From assembly GCF_024707105.1 (NCBI RefSeq), contig NZ_JANQAJ010000005.1, positions 186,001 through 250,000 of the forward strand: a stretch of DNA of 64,000 bases, given 5' to 3'. Of this stretch, positions 44,771-53,706 are shown piece by piece. Every line of letters begins with the position of its first letter. Position 1 is the first letter of the stretch. Made by a program: the position numbers and the translations under genes. Origin of the DNA: Devosia ginsengisoli. GTDB lineage: Bacteria; Pseudomonadota; Alphaproteobacteria; Rhizobiales; Devosiaceae. Below the pieces are notes generated by a model. The model saw nothing but the letters and a program-made list of their open reading frames with translations, did not search any database and was not told the origin of the DNA.

Positions 44771-45525
44771 TCGTCACATCACAGGTCACCAAATCCTACG
44801 GCGCGACTGCGGTTGTCGATGGCGTCAGCCTCACGCTGCCCTCAGGCGGCATCACCTCCATCATCGGCCCCAATGGCGCCGGCAAATCGACACTTCTCTC
44901 CATGGTCAGCCGCCTCATGGCCATGGACAAGGGTACCGTCACCGTGGATGGGCTCGACGTCACCAGCACGCCCAGCGATGTGCTGGCGCGGCGCCTCTCC
45001 ATCCTGCGCCAGGAAAACCACATGACCGCGCGCCTCACCGTGCGCGACCTCGTGAGCTTCGGTCGCTATCCCTATACCAAGGGCCGCCTCACCGTGGACG
45101 ACAAGCGCCATATCGATGAGGCCATCCTCTATCTCAACCTGACCGAATTGACCGATCGCTTCCTCGACGAACTGTCAGGCGGCCAGCGCCAGCGCGCCTT
45201 CGTCGCCATGGTCCTCTGCCAGAATACCGACTACGTGCTGCTCGACGAGCCGCTCAACAATCTCGACATGAAACATGCCATGGGCATGATGAAGCTGCTG
45301 CGCAAGGCGGCCAACGAGCTGGGCAAGACCGTGGTCCTGGTCCTGCACGACATCAATTTCGCCTCCTGGTATTCCGACTACATCGTGGCCATGAAACACG
45401 GCAAGGTCGTCAATCAGGGCCCGGCCGAGCACATGATAAACCCCGCCGTGCTGTCCGAAATCTACGACATGGAGATCAAGGTCCACGAAATCGGCGGCCA
45501 GCGGATTTCGGTCTATTACGAATAG
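44767..45525 (+). CDS. Iron-siderophore ABC transporter ATP-binding protein
   Basis: A 252-residue ATPase of the FecE/YclP type. Walker A GPNGAGKST (about residue 38), Q-loop LRQENH, FGRYPYTKGRLT, signature LSGGQRQR (about 136), Walker B VLLDEPLNNLD and H-loop LHDINFASWYSD, all as in iron-chelate importers. The ATG overlaps the stop of the second permease. It ends the siderophore transporter unit; a repeat pair follows. Confidence 0.92.
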   Translation: MIVTSQVTKSYGATAVVDGVSLTLPSGGITSIIGPNGAGKSTLLSMVSRLMAMDKGTVTVDGLDVTSTPSDVLARRLSILRQENHMTARLTVRDLVSFGRYPYTKGRLTVDDKRHIDEAILYLNLTELTDRFLDELSGGQRQRAFVAMVLCQNTDYVLLDEPLNNLDMKHAMGMMKLLRKAANELGKTVVLVLHDINFASWYSDYIVAMKHGKVVNQGPAEHMINPAVLSEIYDMEIKVHEIGGQRISVYYE

Positions 45526-45529
45526 CGAA

Positions 45530-45646
45530 TACCCCCTGCCAACCTCCCCCTGATAGGGGAGGAGTTGCGCGGCGGGTTAGGCAACATAGTGCCAAATCCC
45601 CGATCTGTTCCTCCCCCTATCAGGGGGAGGCTGGGAGGGGGTATCC
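45530..45646. repeat. Inverted intergenic repeat pair (ACCCCCTGCCAACCTCCCCC family)
   Basis: Left module ACCTCCCCCTGATAGGGGAG and right module CTCCCCCTATCAGGGGGAGG followed by CTGGGAGGGGGTATCCCC, the inverse of the left end. A closely related pair lies at 60690-60811. It fills the gap between the siderophore ATPase and the VOC gene. Confidence 0.85.
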
Positions 45647-45695
45647 CCAAAAAAGCATCGCCGGTAGACTGGGTGGCACAAATCAGGAGCCGCCC

Positions 45696-46094
45696 ATGAA
45701 GCCGTCGATTTCCATCATCACCATCGGTGTCGATGACCTGGAGCGGGCCTTCGCCTTCTATCGCGCCCTGTTCGATATTGCCGACGAACAGATCGGGGCA
45801 GGGGAGGACCATGTGGCCTTCTTCTTCCCCAACGACTTCTCCTTCGTGCTCTTCCCGCGCGAGCAGATCGCTCAGACCGCTGGCAAGGATGTTGCAATAT
45901 CAGGCACGCCCGGCTTCGTGCTCAGCCACCAGGCCGCCAGCCCCGCCGAAGTCGATGACATCCTGCGCAGGGTTCTCGTGGCCGGCGGCGCCATCGTCAC
46001 CGAAGCCACCCAGTCCGAATGGGGCTATTCCGCCTATTTCGAGGACAGCGAAGGCAATGTGTGGGAACTGATGGCCCAGCCGCCGGCCAATTGA
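45696..46094 (+). CDS. VOC family protein (glyoxalase-like)
   Basis: A 132-residue protein of the vicinal-oxygen-chelate fold: IITIGVDDLERAFAFYRALF at the start and the YSAYFEDSEGNVWELMA strand with its glutamate near the end. Only some of the usual metal ligands are present, so it may be a binding or resistance protein rather than a metal enzyme. It is a single gene, convergent with the cassette at 46167. Confidence 0.82.
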   Translation: MKPSISIITIGVDDLERAFAFYRALFDIADEQIGAGEDHVAFFFPNDFSFVLFPREQIAQTAGKDVAISGTPGFVLSHQAASPAEVDDILRRVLVAGGAIVTEATQSEWGYSAYFEDSEGNVWELMAQPPAN

Positions 46095-46120
46095 GGGCAT
46101 TGAGCAGCCCACCCCACCAG

Positions 46121-46141
46121 CCCTCGGGTCAAGCCCGAGGG
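46121..46141. terminator. Convergent-gene hairpin (CCCTCGGG..CCCGAGGG)
   Basis: An 8-base perfect stem with loop TCAAG, midway between the stop codons of the convergent VOC gene and the coiled-coil gene. It may serve as bidirectional terminator; there is no T tract, and the CTCGGGTCAAGCCCGAGG motif is also a known type of dispersed alphaproteobacterial repeat. Confidence 0.5.
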
Positions 46142-46166
46142 TGACGATCTACGGTGGCACAATTCC

Positions 46167-47726
46167 CTAGAACCCGCCGCCCGTCTTGAAGCCCGAATGC
46201 TTGCGTGTGCCCACCGAGCCGGTGCGTGGACGCGAAAATCCGCCCCCACCACTTGAACCACCGCTCCAGCCACCACCGAAGCCGCCCTTGCTCTTGCTGC
46301 GAGATTTGCTGCTGCCACCGCCCCCGCCAAAGCTGGAATCGGGCCAGTTGAACGTGCTGCCGCCGGCTTCGGGCCAGGGCGAATTGCTGCGCTGCCGGCC
46401 GTTATTGGGCAGGCCCACGCCGCCGCCCCAGTCAGTCGTGCCGGCGCTCCAGTTCTGGCTGCGCCGCCACTGGTCCCAATAGGACGCGGCCGTAATGCCG
46501 CCGCGCAGGAACTCGTTGAGCACGTCCCCGACCAGCTTCTCGTCGCGGAAGGTCGAGCGCGGATCGTCGAACCGCTGCTTCTTGAATTCCCACTGGATGT
46601 CTTCCAGCTCCCGCCGCCGCGCCGCCAGGGTCTTGAGGCGCTCGTTCTGCTCGCGGGTTTCTCCCTGTTCTTCGCGGGCGCGGGCGCGGGCATCGTCGAT
46701 CTGGGCCACGATCGTGTCGTCCTGCCCGGTGCGGGTGCGGCGGGCCTCGGCCAACAGCGTCTGGATATCCTCGCGCCCCAGCGCCGTCGCCAACTCGTTC
46801 AATGCGCCCTCGAGGGCGGGATTGCCGCCCTGCGACAGCACGCCGAGCGTCTTGGCCGTTTCGTCACGCCGATCCTCGGCTGCGACGATTTCGGCGTCGA
46901 GCGCATCGATCTTCTGCTGGCTCGCTTCCATGGCCTCGCGGATCGGCTTGCCGCCGGCATTGTCGATCGCAGCCATTTCCAGCGCATCGACCTCCGCCTC
47001 GGCCGCCTTAGCATTCTCGATCTGCCGCTCGGCATGCTCGCGCAGCCGCAGCGGAATTTCGTTCAGCATGGCAAAGTTCGGCCGCGCCTTCTGGAACCCG
47101 ACCAGATTGGCCACCAGGCTGTCGAAATAGCGGATGAGATTGTTGGCGCGATAGCTGGCCGTGCCATAGCCGGCTTCCCACAGATAGATGAACAGCGGAT
47201 CGTCGCGATAGGGCTTGCCCTTCTCGTCGCGGTCGGTCTCGGCCTGCTCGGTCTTGCGCATCGATTGCGCGGCGACGTCGGCCAGTTCGGTCGCCCGGCT
47301 GCGCTTGGCAGCAAATTCGGGGTCCTTGGCGATGCTGTCGCCGAGCCGCGCCGCCAGCGCCTTCAGCTCGGCCTGATGCCCCTCGAACGCCTTCAGCGTT
47401 TCGGCCCGGTCCGCGGTCAGCTTGGCCAGCGCCGCGTCGATTCCGGCAACGTCCTTTTCCGCCTTGCTCAGGTCCTTGGCGTGGGCCTTGAGCATGTCGC
47501 GCGCCTTGCTCTCGGCCGCCGAAATGGTGCCGTCGAGTTCCCCCTGCACGGCCGGGTCGAGCCGCAATTGCGCCAATTGCCGGAACAGTTCGGCCTCGTT
47601 CTCGCGAATCTTGCCCAGCTTTTCCGCCGAACGCGACAGCCGCCGGGTGATTTCCTCTTCTTCGCGCCTGATGTCGCGCATCGCCTCGTCGAGGCTCGCC
47701 AGCGCTTCGGGTCCACGGATGCTCAT
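46167..47726 (-). CDS. Coiled-coil protein with Gly/Ser-rich tail (uncharacterised)
   Basis: A 519-residue soluble protein. Residues about 10-150 and 225-390 are long charged helices with heptad patterning (EEEITRRLSRSAEKLGKIRE; AEAEVDALEMAAIDNAGG), probably coiled coils. Between them is a conserved-looking globular patch (PYRDDPLFIYLWEAGYGTAS). The last 90 residues are low complexity (GGGGGSSKSRSKSKGGFGGG and ending FKTGGGF). No signal peptide or membrane segment. It is the third gene of a leftward cassette with a DUF6384-like membrane protein 4 bases upstream and a TelA-like protein. I do not recognise a function. Confidence 0.75.
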   Translation of the reverse strand: MSIRGPEALASLDEAMRDIRREEEEITRRLSRSAEKLGKIRENEAELFRQLAQLRLDPAVQGELDGTISAAESKARDMLKAHAKDLSKAEKDVAGIDAALAKLTADRAETLKAFEGHQAELKALAARLGDSIAKDPEFAAKRSRATELADVAAQSMRKTEQAETDRDEKGKPYRDDPLFIYLWEAGYGTASYRANNLIRYFDSLVANLVGFQKARPNFAMLNEIPLRLREHAERQIENAKAAEAEVDALEMAAIDNAGGKPIREAMEASQQKIDALDAEIVAAEDRRDETAKTLGVLSQGGNPALEGALNELATALGREDIQTLLAEARRTRTGQDDTIVAQIDDARARAREEQGETREQNERLKTLAARRRELEDIQWEFKKQRFDDPRSTFRDEKLVGDVLNEFLRGGITAASYWDQWRRSQNWSAGTTDWGGGVGLPNNGRQRSNSPWPEAGGSTFNWPDSSFGGGGGSSKSRSKSKGGFGGGWSGGSSGGGGFSRPRTGSVGTRKHSGFKTGGGF

Positions 47727-47730
47727 TGCC

Positions 47731-48669
47731 CTACCACCGTGTCACTGCGCCGCCGAGAACCGGCAGATTGTATTCGACGTCGAGGAAGCCGAAGCTCTTG
47801 CGGCCGACCTGGTTGAGCTGGATGATCCCGTCATCCTGCTTGTCCGCCGCCACGGCCTCATAGACGCGCTCGGGCACGCGCAGGCCCCACAGGTCCACCA
47901 CTTCGGTTTCCCCATTCTCCTCGTTGAGGATGGGCAGGCTCTGCACCTGGCCGTCATCGTTCAGCGCCTCCACCACGATATAGTAGTTGGTGGCGTCGGT
48001 ATTGACGTCCGGTATGGTCCAGAAGCCCGATTGCACCCCGGAGCGGTTGACCACCCGCAGCGTATAGTCCTGCCGCAACTGGTCGCGAAGAGCCGTCAGG
48101 TCCGTCAGCGCCGCCTCGGCCGCTTCGCGATTGCCCTCGGCGGCATAGGTCTTGCCGCGCGTGCGCAGGGCCTCGGCGTCGAGCACTGCCTGCTGCACCT
48201 TGGTTTCCTCGAAAATGGTCTGGTAGAGCCCGTCCAACTGCGCCGGAATGCCCTCGGCCAGTTCGATCCGCGCCGCCTCGGCCACGCCATTCTGATAGGG
48301 CTGCCACACCCCGAAATAGCCCACGCCCAGCACCAGCAGCACGGCCAGCGCCGCGACCACCGGCTTGCCCCACTTCTTGCGGCTCACATAGAGCCGCGCC
48401 AGGCTCGTGCCGAAGCTGGGCGGCGGCGGGTCGTAGACGAAGCGGCTTTCCTGCAGCGCCGCCACACCCTCCTTGAGGATGTGGTCGGGCACTTCGATAC
48501 CCTGCTGGTGATAGATGTCGCGCAGCTTGTCGATAAGCTGCTTTTCCTTGGCATCGGTGCCGAGCTCTCGCACGGCCAAATCCTGCCGGTGACGGAGCGT
48601 GTCGACCACGTCCATCGCCAGCATGACTTCATCCAGGGGCGCAGCGGGTTTCGCTGTCACGTCACTCAT
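47731..48669 (-). CDS. DUF6384-like single-span membrane protein
   Basis: A 312-residue protein. The N-terminal 100 residues are cytoplasmic and helical (LDEVMLAMDVVDTLRHRQDL; RDIYHQQGIEVPDHILKEGV). One membrane helix follows at about residues 121-140 (VVAALAVLLVLGVGYFGVW), then a helical and beta-rich external domain. This layout, and the company of a TelA-like gene, match what is annotated as DUF6384 in alphaproteobacteria; no function is established. It is the middle gene of the cassette, 31 bases after the TelA-like gene. Confidence 0.72.
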   Translation of the reverse strand: MSDVTAKPAAPLDEVMLAMDVVDTLRHRQDLAVRELGTDAKEKQLIDKLRDIYHQQGIEVPDHILKEGVAALQESRFVYDPPPPSFGTSLARLYVSRKKWGKPVVAALAVLLVLGVGYFGVWQPYQNGVAEAARIELAEGIPAQLDGLYQTIFEETKVQQAVLDAEALRTRGKTYAAEGNREAAEAALTDLTALRDQLRQDYTLRVVNRSGVQSGFWTIPDVNTDATNYYIVVEALNDDGQVQSLPILNEENGETEVVDLWGLRVPERVYEAVAADKQDDGIIQLNQVGRKSFGFLDVEYNLPVLGGAVTRW

Positions 48670-48700
48670 AGTTGGCGTTCACCCTTGGTCCGATTGCCTC

Positions 48701-49927
48701 TCACTTCCTGGTTTCGAGCAGCAGCGCGTTGCCGTCCGCTGCCAGCGCGGCCAGCCGGCGCTTGCCGTCTTCCACCGCATCGCGGATTTCCGCCGAATTC
48801 TTGGTCGAGGCCACGCGCATCTCGTTGATGATGGTGCGGCTCTTCTCCTGGAAGTTGACCACCGAATCCACCAGCTTCTTGACCGCATCGGCGCGCACCG
48901 TGGGGCCATAGCCGGCCCTGACGGCTTCTTCGGTCACCTTGTCGCCGATTTCGCTGAGGGTCTCGAGGCTCTTGCTCATCCCCTCCTTCATGGCGTTGAG
49001 CGTCTCGGTCGATTCATGCAGGCCGAACATGCCGGTGAACGAGGCCGAAAGCGCCGTCAGCACCGTCTCGTTGGTCGAGAAGAAGCTGATCGACTGCTGG
49101 TAGACCCGCTCCTTGGCATTGGTTGTCTGCATCAGCCGCGCCATCACCACTTCCGACGTATTGTAGGAAATGGTCAGATTGTCCGACAGGTCCTTGGCGA
49201 TCTGGTAGCGGGCTTCCTCGTTCTGCATCTCGCGCAGCTTCTCGTCGCGATCCATTTCGAGGCGCGCCCGGTCGGCCGGCACCGTGCCGGCATAGCCGGA
49301 GACAGCGGCCGAAGCGGTTTCGAGAATGCCCTTTTTCTCCCCCAGCCGCTTTTCGGCGGTTTCCAGCACTTCGAGCGCCATCACCTCGGCCTGCTTCAGC
49401 GCGCCCCGGAAGTCGCGATAGGCCTCGAGAATGGTGTGCTCGCGGTCGATCTGGTCCTTGGTGTCGCGGGTGACCGCCAGGTAGGTGTCGCGGATCTTGT
49501 TGAAGCGGGTGGCGATATCGCCCCGGCTTACCTTCATCCACACATTGGAGGCGCGCTCCAGCAGGTCGAGCTTGTTGTCGGCCAGTTGGTCGACCATGCC
49601 CTTGGCATCGTCGCGGATCGAATCGAAGCCCTTGGTGATTTCCTCGTAGCGCTCGCCGATCTTCATGGCGGCGATCTGCTCGCGTACCACTTCGTTGAAG
49701 GCGCTGGCCTGGCTCAGCGTCCGGCCGATCAGGACCACGCGGGTTTCGTCGAGTTCGGTGATCTGGCTCAACAGGCCGGTGATGGGCTGCTCGCCCTGCT
49801 GCTCGGGCCACACGCCCAGGTCGCGGATGGCGTTGACCGCCTTGTCCAGATACTGCAGCGGCTTTTCTGCCATCGCGGCAACAGGCGATGCCTGGGTCTC
49901 GGTTGCAGTGGTCACTTCCTCGGCCAT
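48701..49927 (-). CDS. TelA-like all-helical protein
   Basis: A 408-residue soluble, almost entirely helical and highly charged protein. The pattern (LEMDRDEKLREMQNEEARYQ; TISYNTSEVVMARLMQTTNA; QQSISFFSTNETVLTALSAS) resembles the TelA/toxic-anion-resistance and phage-shock-like family of long helical proteins. No signal peptide. It is first in the leftward cassette; the ATG at 49925-49927 follows a GGGGAGCGAAGA site. Homologues are linked to tellurite or cell-envelope stress resistance, but no direct evidence for that function exists here. Confidence 0.65.
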   Translation of the reverse strand: MAEEVTTATETQASPVAAMAEKPLQYLDKAVNAIRDLGVWPEQQGEQPITGLLSQITELDETRVVLIGRTLSQASAFNEVVREQIAAMKIGERYEEITKGFDSIRDDAKGMVDQLADNKLDLLERASNVWMKVSRGDIATRFNKIRDTYLAVTRDTKDQIDREHTILEAYRDFRGALKQAEVMALEVLETAEKRLGEKKGILETASAAVSGYAGTVPADRARLEMDRDEKLREMQNEEARYQIAKDLSDNLTISYNTSEVVMARLMQTTNAKERVYQQSISFFSTNETVLTALSASFTGMFGLHESTETLNAMKEGMSKSLETLSEIGDKVTEEAVRAGYGPTVRADAVKKLVDSVVNFQEKSRTIINEMRVASTKNSAEIRDAVEDGKRRLAALAADGNALLLETRK

Positions 49928-50165
49928 TCTTCGCTCCCCGTATTCTGACGCCCAACCGGCTGAGTGCGCGGTTTGCACTTATAGATCGCCGCTACCCACC
50001 CCCTGACAATTGCAAGGCGGCGCCGTGGCAACTATTTAGACCATATTGGTGCGAAAAAGCCGCACGTAAAGAGCGGGGGTGACACACCATGGCCGATACC
50101 TGTTTCACGGGGCATCAAGGCGGTATTGCGGCAATTGTGGCAATGCTTCGGCCGGGTGGCCGCTA

Positions 50166-50630
50166 ATGGATTTCGGTGGCCGCTATCATATCGCCGCGCC
50201 GCGCGCCGCCGTCTGGGCTGCGCTCAACGATACCGCCGTGCTCAAGGCCACCATTCCGGGCTGCCACCGCATCGAATGGGCGGGCGAAACCCGGCTTGAT
50301 CTCGAGATCAAGGTCAATCTCGGCGTCGCCCATCCGGTGTTCAAGGGCGAACTCGAACTCTCCGATATCATACCCGCCAAGCGCTATACCCTGGCGGGCC
50401 GCGGCAAGGGCGGCCTGCTCGGGCTGGCCGAGGGCTCGGCCGATATCGTGCTGGCCGATGATGGCGAAGCGACCCTGTTGGTCTTTGCCGCCAAAGGCGG
50501 CGCCTCCGGCCAGATCATGCGGCTGGGCAAGGCCATTATCGGCAATTCCGCTCAGAAGGTGATCGACGGCTTTTTCGAACGGTTCGGCGAGGTCATGGGC
50601 GCCCAGGTCACTGCCCTGCCGGTGGAATAG
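50166..50630 (+). CDS. CoxG-like SRPBCC family protein
   Basis: A 154-residue protein of the SRPBCC (START-like) fold, CoxG branch. Marks are the N-terminal FGGRYHIAAPRAAVWAALND, LKATIPGCHRIEW, and YTLAGRGKGGLLGLAEGSAD. CoxG was named for its place in carbon-monoxide dehydrogenase clusters and is thought to recruit or bind quinones or membranes. No CO or molybdenum hydroxylase gene is near, so this is a solitary copy. The ATG at 50166 begins the fold. Confidence 0.82.
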   Translation: MDFGGRYHIAAPRAAVWAALNDTAVLKATIPGCHRIEWAGETRLDLEIKVNLGVAHPVFKGELELSDIIPAKRYTLAGRGKGGLLGLAEGSADIVLADDGEATLLVFAAKGGASGQIMRLGKAIIGNSAQKVIDGFFERFGEVMGAQVTALPVE

Positions 50631-50745
50631 GCGCTCCTATACCTTTCCTTAACCACGCCCGCTTCCGCCACCAAAGCATCACAATCGGCGCGCGCCTGAT
50701 GGGGTAAGCATTGCCGGTCATCCCTCAACTTTGAAGCAAATTGTC

Positions 50746-50868
50746 ATGACCGGCCGCACCCGCGATACGCTCGCTCTCTTCGCCATCGCCTCGCTGGCCA
50801 TCCTGACGGTGCTTTATGCCGATACCGATCCCGGGCAGCTGTTCCTGGCTATCCTGGCGCGCTGGTAG
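50746..50868 (+). CDS. Possible 40-residue single-span membrane protein
   Basis: A short open frame: TGRTRDTLALFAIASLAIL at the front gives one hydrophobic helix, then TVLYADTDPGQLFLAILARW. The positive N-terminus and single helix fit a small inner-membrane protein. It has no clear ribosome site and no recognised family, and stands alone between CoxG and the nucleoside transporter. It could also be chance. Confidence 0.35.
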   Translation: MTGRTRDTLALFAIASLAILTVLYADTDPGQLFLAILARW

Positions 50869-51063
50869 GCCCCTGCGCGGGATATGGGCAATGCGCTGCC
50901 GGTCCTTTGAGCAAGGCGGCAAAATTTTGACCAATCGGAAAAATATCCGCGATTCCCTCTTGCAGGCGTCACGTTTGCACGATTGTATCCGCTGTTAGCG
51001 CACGGAGATTGTCCGTCGGAGCCTCATGCCGACGCTCATGTGCGAGACAGGGAGACGAACTCA
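50869..51063. other. Leader region of the nucleoside transporter
   Basis: About 195 bases with an AT-rich block around 50925-50965 (AAAATTTTGACCAATCGGAA), a likely promoter area. A GGGAGA ribosome site lies just before the bmp start. No riboswitch fold could be recognised by eye. Confidence 0.45.
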
Positions 51064-52068
51064 ATGAAACTTTCCACTATCACCAAGGCCATTGCCGGCG
51101 GCGTCGCGCTGAGTGCGATCCTTACCGGTGCTGCCCTTGCCGACCCGGCCGTGATCTACGATCTGGGCGGCAAGTTCGACAAGTCGTTCAACGAAGCGGC
51201 TTACAACGGCGCCGAGGCCTGGAAGGCAGAGACCGGCGGCAATTATCTCGATCTCGAACTGCAGAACGACGCCCAGCGCGAACAGGCCCTGCGCCGCTTT
51301 GCCGGTCAGGGTGCCAATCCGATCGTGATGGCCGGTTTCTCCTGGACTGCGGCTCTCGAGGCTGTGGCCACTGAATTCCCCGACACCAATTTCGTCGTCA
51401 TCGACACCGTTGTCGATCAGCCCAACGTGCAGTCGATCATGTTCGACGAGCATACCGGTTCCTTCCTGGTCGGCGCTCTGGCGGCCATGAAGTCCGAAAC
51501 CGGCAAGGTCGGCTTTGTCGGCGGCATGGACGTTCCGCTGATCCACCGCTTCTATTGCGGCTATGCCTATGGCGCCCGCGCCGTGAACCCCGATGTCGGT
51601 CTGACCGAAAACTACACCGGCACCACCCCGGCTGCCTGGAATGATCCGGTCACCGCGGGCGAGCTGGCCAAGGCCCAGATCGACAGCGGCGTCGACGTGA
51701 TCTTCGCTGCCGCCGGCGGTTCGGGTCTCGGCGTGCTGCAGGCCGCTGCCGATGCCGGCAAGTTCTCGATCGGCGTCGACAGCAACCAGAACCACCTCCA
51801 GCCCGGTTCGGTCCTGACCTCGATGCTCAAGCGCGTCGATACCGCCGTGCACAAGGCGTTCAACGAAGCTGGCGATGACGCGACCTTCCAGCCCGGTCGT
51901 ATCGACCTGGGCCTGGCCGATGGTGGCGTTGACTATGCCGTTGACGACAACAATGCGGCCCTGATCACCGACGACATGAAGGCCAAGGTCGAGGAACTCA
52001 AGGCCGGCATCATCGCTGGCTCCGTCGAGGTCCACGACTACTATACCGACAACGCTTGCCCGCTCTAA
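51064..52068 (+). CDS. BMP family nucleoside-binding protein
   Basis: A 334-residue exported binding protein. Signal peptide of about 22 residues (KAIAGGVALSAILTGAALA), then VIYDLGGKFDKSFNEAAYNG, the near-invariant opening of BmpA/PnrA-type proteins. FVGGMDVPLIHRFYCGYAYG, the AAGGSGLGVLQAA loop and DSNQNHLQPGSVLTSMLKR are family motifs that line the nucleoside pocket. No lipobox is seen. With the ATPase and two permeases it forms an importer for purine or pyrimidine nucleosides; the catabolic genes behind it support this. Confidence 0.92.
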   Translation: MKLSTITKAIAGGVALSAILTGAALADPAVIYDLGGKFDKSFNEAAYNGAEAWKAETGGNYLDLELQNDAQREQALRRFAGQGANPIVMAGFSWTAALEAVATEFPDTNFVVIDTVVDQPNVQSIMFDEHTGSFLVGALAAMKSETGKVGFVGGMDVPLIHRFYCGYAYGARAVNPDVGLTENYTGTTPAAWNDPVTAGELAKAQIDSGVDVIFAAAGGSGLGVLQAAADAGKFSIGVDSNQNHLQPGSVLTSMLKRVDTAVHKAFNEAGDDATFQPGRIDLGLADGGVDYAVDDNNAALITDDMKAKVEELKAGIIAGSVEVHDYYTDNACPL

Positions 52069-52078
52069 GCAGCATTTG

Positions 52079-53706
52079 ATGGCCGGTAACGACACCATGA
52101 ACCCGCAGCGGCCGGAAACGGCCGCTGCTCTGCCCCGGCCTCCGGCTGGGCGATCGAGCTTGAAAAGATCAACAAGCGGTTTGGCGCGGTTCACGCCAAC
52201 AAGGATATCGACCTCAAGGTTGCCCGCGGCACCATCCACGGCATCGTGGGGGAGAACGGCGCGGGCAAATCCACGCTGATGTCGATCCTCTATGGCTTCT
52301 ACACCGCCGATAGCGGCACGATCCGCGTTAACGGCACGCAGCATGCCATCACCGACAGTCGCCATGCCTTGGCGCTCGGCATCGGCATGGTGCACCAGCA
52401 TTTCATGCTGGTCGACAATTTCACCGTCCTTGAAAACGTCGTGCTCGGCGCCGAGGATAGCGGCCTGCTCAAGCCCAGCCTCGACCGCGCCCGCCAGGAG
52501 CTCGACCGACTGGAGCATGAATACGACCTCGAAGTCGATCCCGATGCCACCATCGAGGATATCTCGGTCGGCCAGCAGCAGCGCGTGGAAATCCTCAAGG
52601 CCCTCTATCGCGGCGCCGAAACCCTCATTCTCGACGAGCCCACCGGCGTGCTGACGCCCAAGGAGGCCGACGACCTGTTCCGCGTCCTGCGCACCCTGCG
52701 CGAACAGGGCAAGACGGTGATCCTCATCACCCACAAGCTGCGCGAGATCATGGCCATCACCGACAGCGTCTCGGTCATGCGCCAGGGCGAGATGGTGGCC
52801 ACGCTCGAAACCGCCAAGACCAATCCCGAGGAAATCGCCGAGCTGATGGTCGGTCGCCGCGTGCTGCTGCGCGTGGAAAAAGGCCCGGCCAATCCCGGCA
52901 AGACCCTGCTGGAAGTGCAGGACCTCGTCGTGACCGACGATATGGGCGTTGCTCGCGTCAAGGGCGTGAGCTTTTCCGTTCGATCAGGCGAAATCATCGG
53001 CATTGCCGGGGTCTCCGGCAACGGCCAGTCCGAATTGCTCGAATCCATCTCCGGTATGCGCGACCAGAAGGCGGGTGTGGTCATCCTCAACGGTCAGCCG
53101 CTGTCGCTCGAAGGCGATGACGGCGCCGCCCGTGCCCGTGCCGCCGGCCTGGCCCATGTGCCCGAAGACCGCCAGCGCATGGGGCTGGTCACCACCTTCG
53201 CCGAATGGGAAAACGCCATCCTGGGCTATCAGGACAGCCCCGAATACGGCGCTGGCGCGCTGCTCGACATTGCTGCCGCCAAGCAGGCCGCGACCCATCA
53301 TATCGAGCTCTTCGACGTCCGCCCCGCCAATATCAATCTCAAGACCTCGCTCTTTTCCGGCGGCAATCAGCAGAAGATCGTGCTGGCCCGCGAGATGGAG
53401 CGCGACCCCGACGTGCTGGTCATCGGCCAGCCGACGCGCGGCGTCGATATTGGCGCCATCGAGTTCATCCACAAGGAAATCATCAAGATGCGGGACGAGG
53501 GCAAGGCCATCCTGCTCGTCTCGGTGGAACTGGATGAAATCCGCTCCCTCGCCGACCGTATCCTTGTCATGTTCGATGGCGTCATTGTCGGCGAGGCCGA
53601 TCCGGCCACCGCCACCGAAGGCGAACTCGGCCTGATGATGGCCGGCATCAACAACAAGACCGCGCCACGCGGCCTCGGCATTGCCGAACAGGGACCCCTG
53701 CCATGA
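52079..53706 (+). CDS. Nucleoside ABC transporter ATP-binding protein (two ATPase domains), with one frame slip near the start
   Basis: A protein of about 540 residues with two ATPase domains, as in sugar/nucleoside importers of the BMP type. Domain 1: Walker A GENGAGKST, signature ISVGQQQR, Walker B LILDEPTGVLT. Domain 2: IIGIAGVSGNGQSE, LFSGGNQQKIV, VLVIGQPTRGVDIG. The reading frame of domain 1 (AIELEKINKRFGAVHANKDI) has no start codon after an upstream TAA; a start at 52079 or 52097 (MNPQRPETAA) is in another frame. One base missing between 52133 and 52150 (C4 or G3 run) would join them. It is coupled to the first permease (ATGA). Confidence 0.85.

Noticed and set aside
43756..45525. A 589-codon frame joining a permease N-terminus to the siderophore ATPase
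   Set aside because: The centre reads as Arg/His/Pro-rich nonsense, while the permease continues in another frame and the ATPase has its own start at 44767.
50631..51063. A riboswitch (for example purine-type) before the nucleoside transporter
   Set aside because: No conserved loop or three-way junction could be recognised by eye; a covariance-model search would be needed to say more.
51061..52734. A 557-codon minus-strand frame opposite the BMP binding protein
   Set aside because: No family features, and it covers two supported plus-strand genes.
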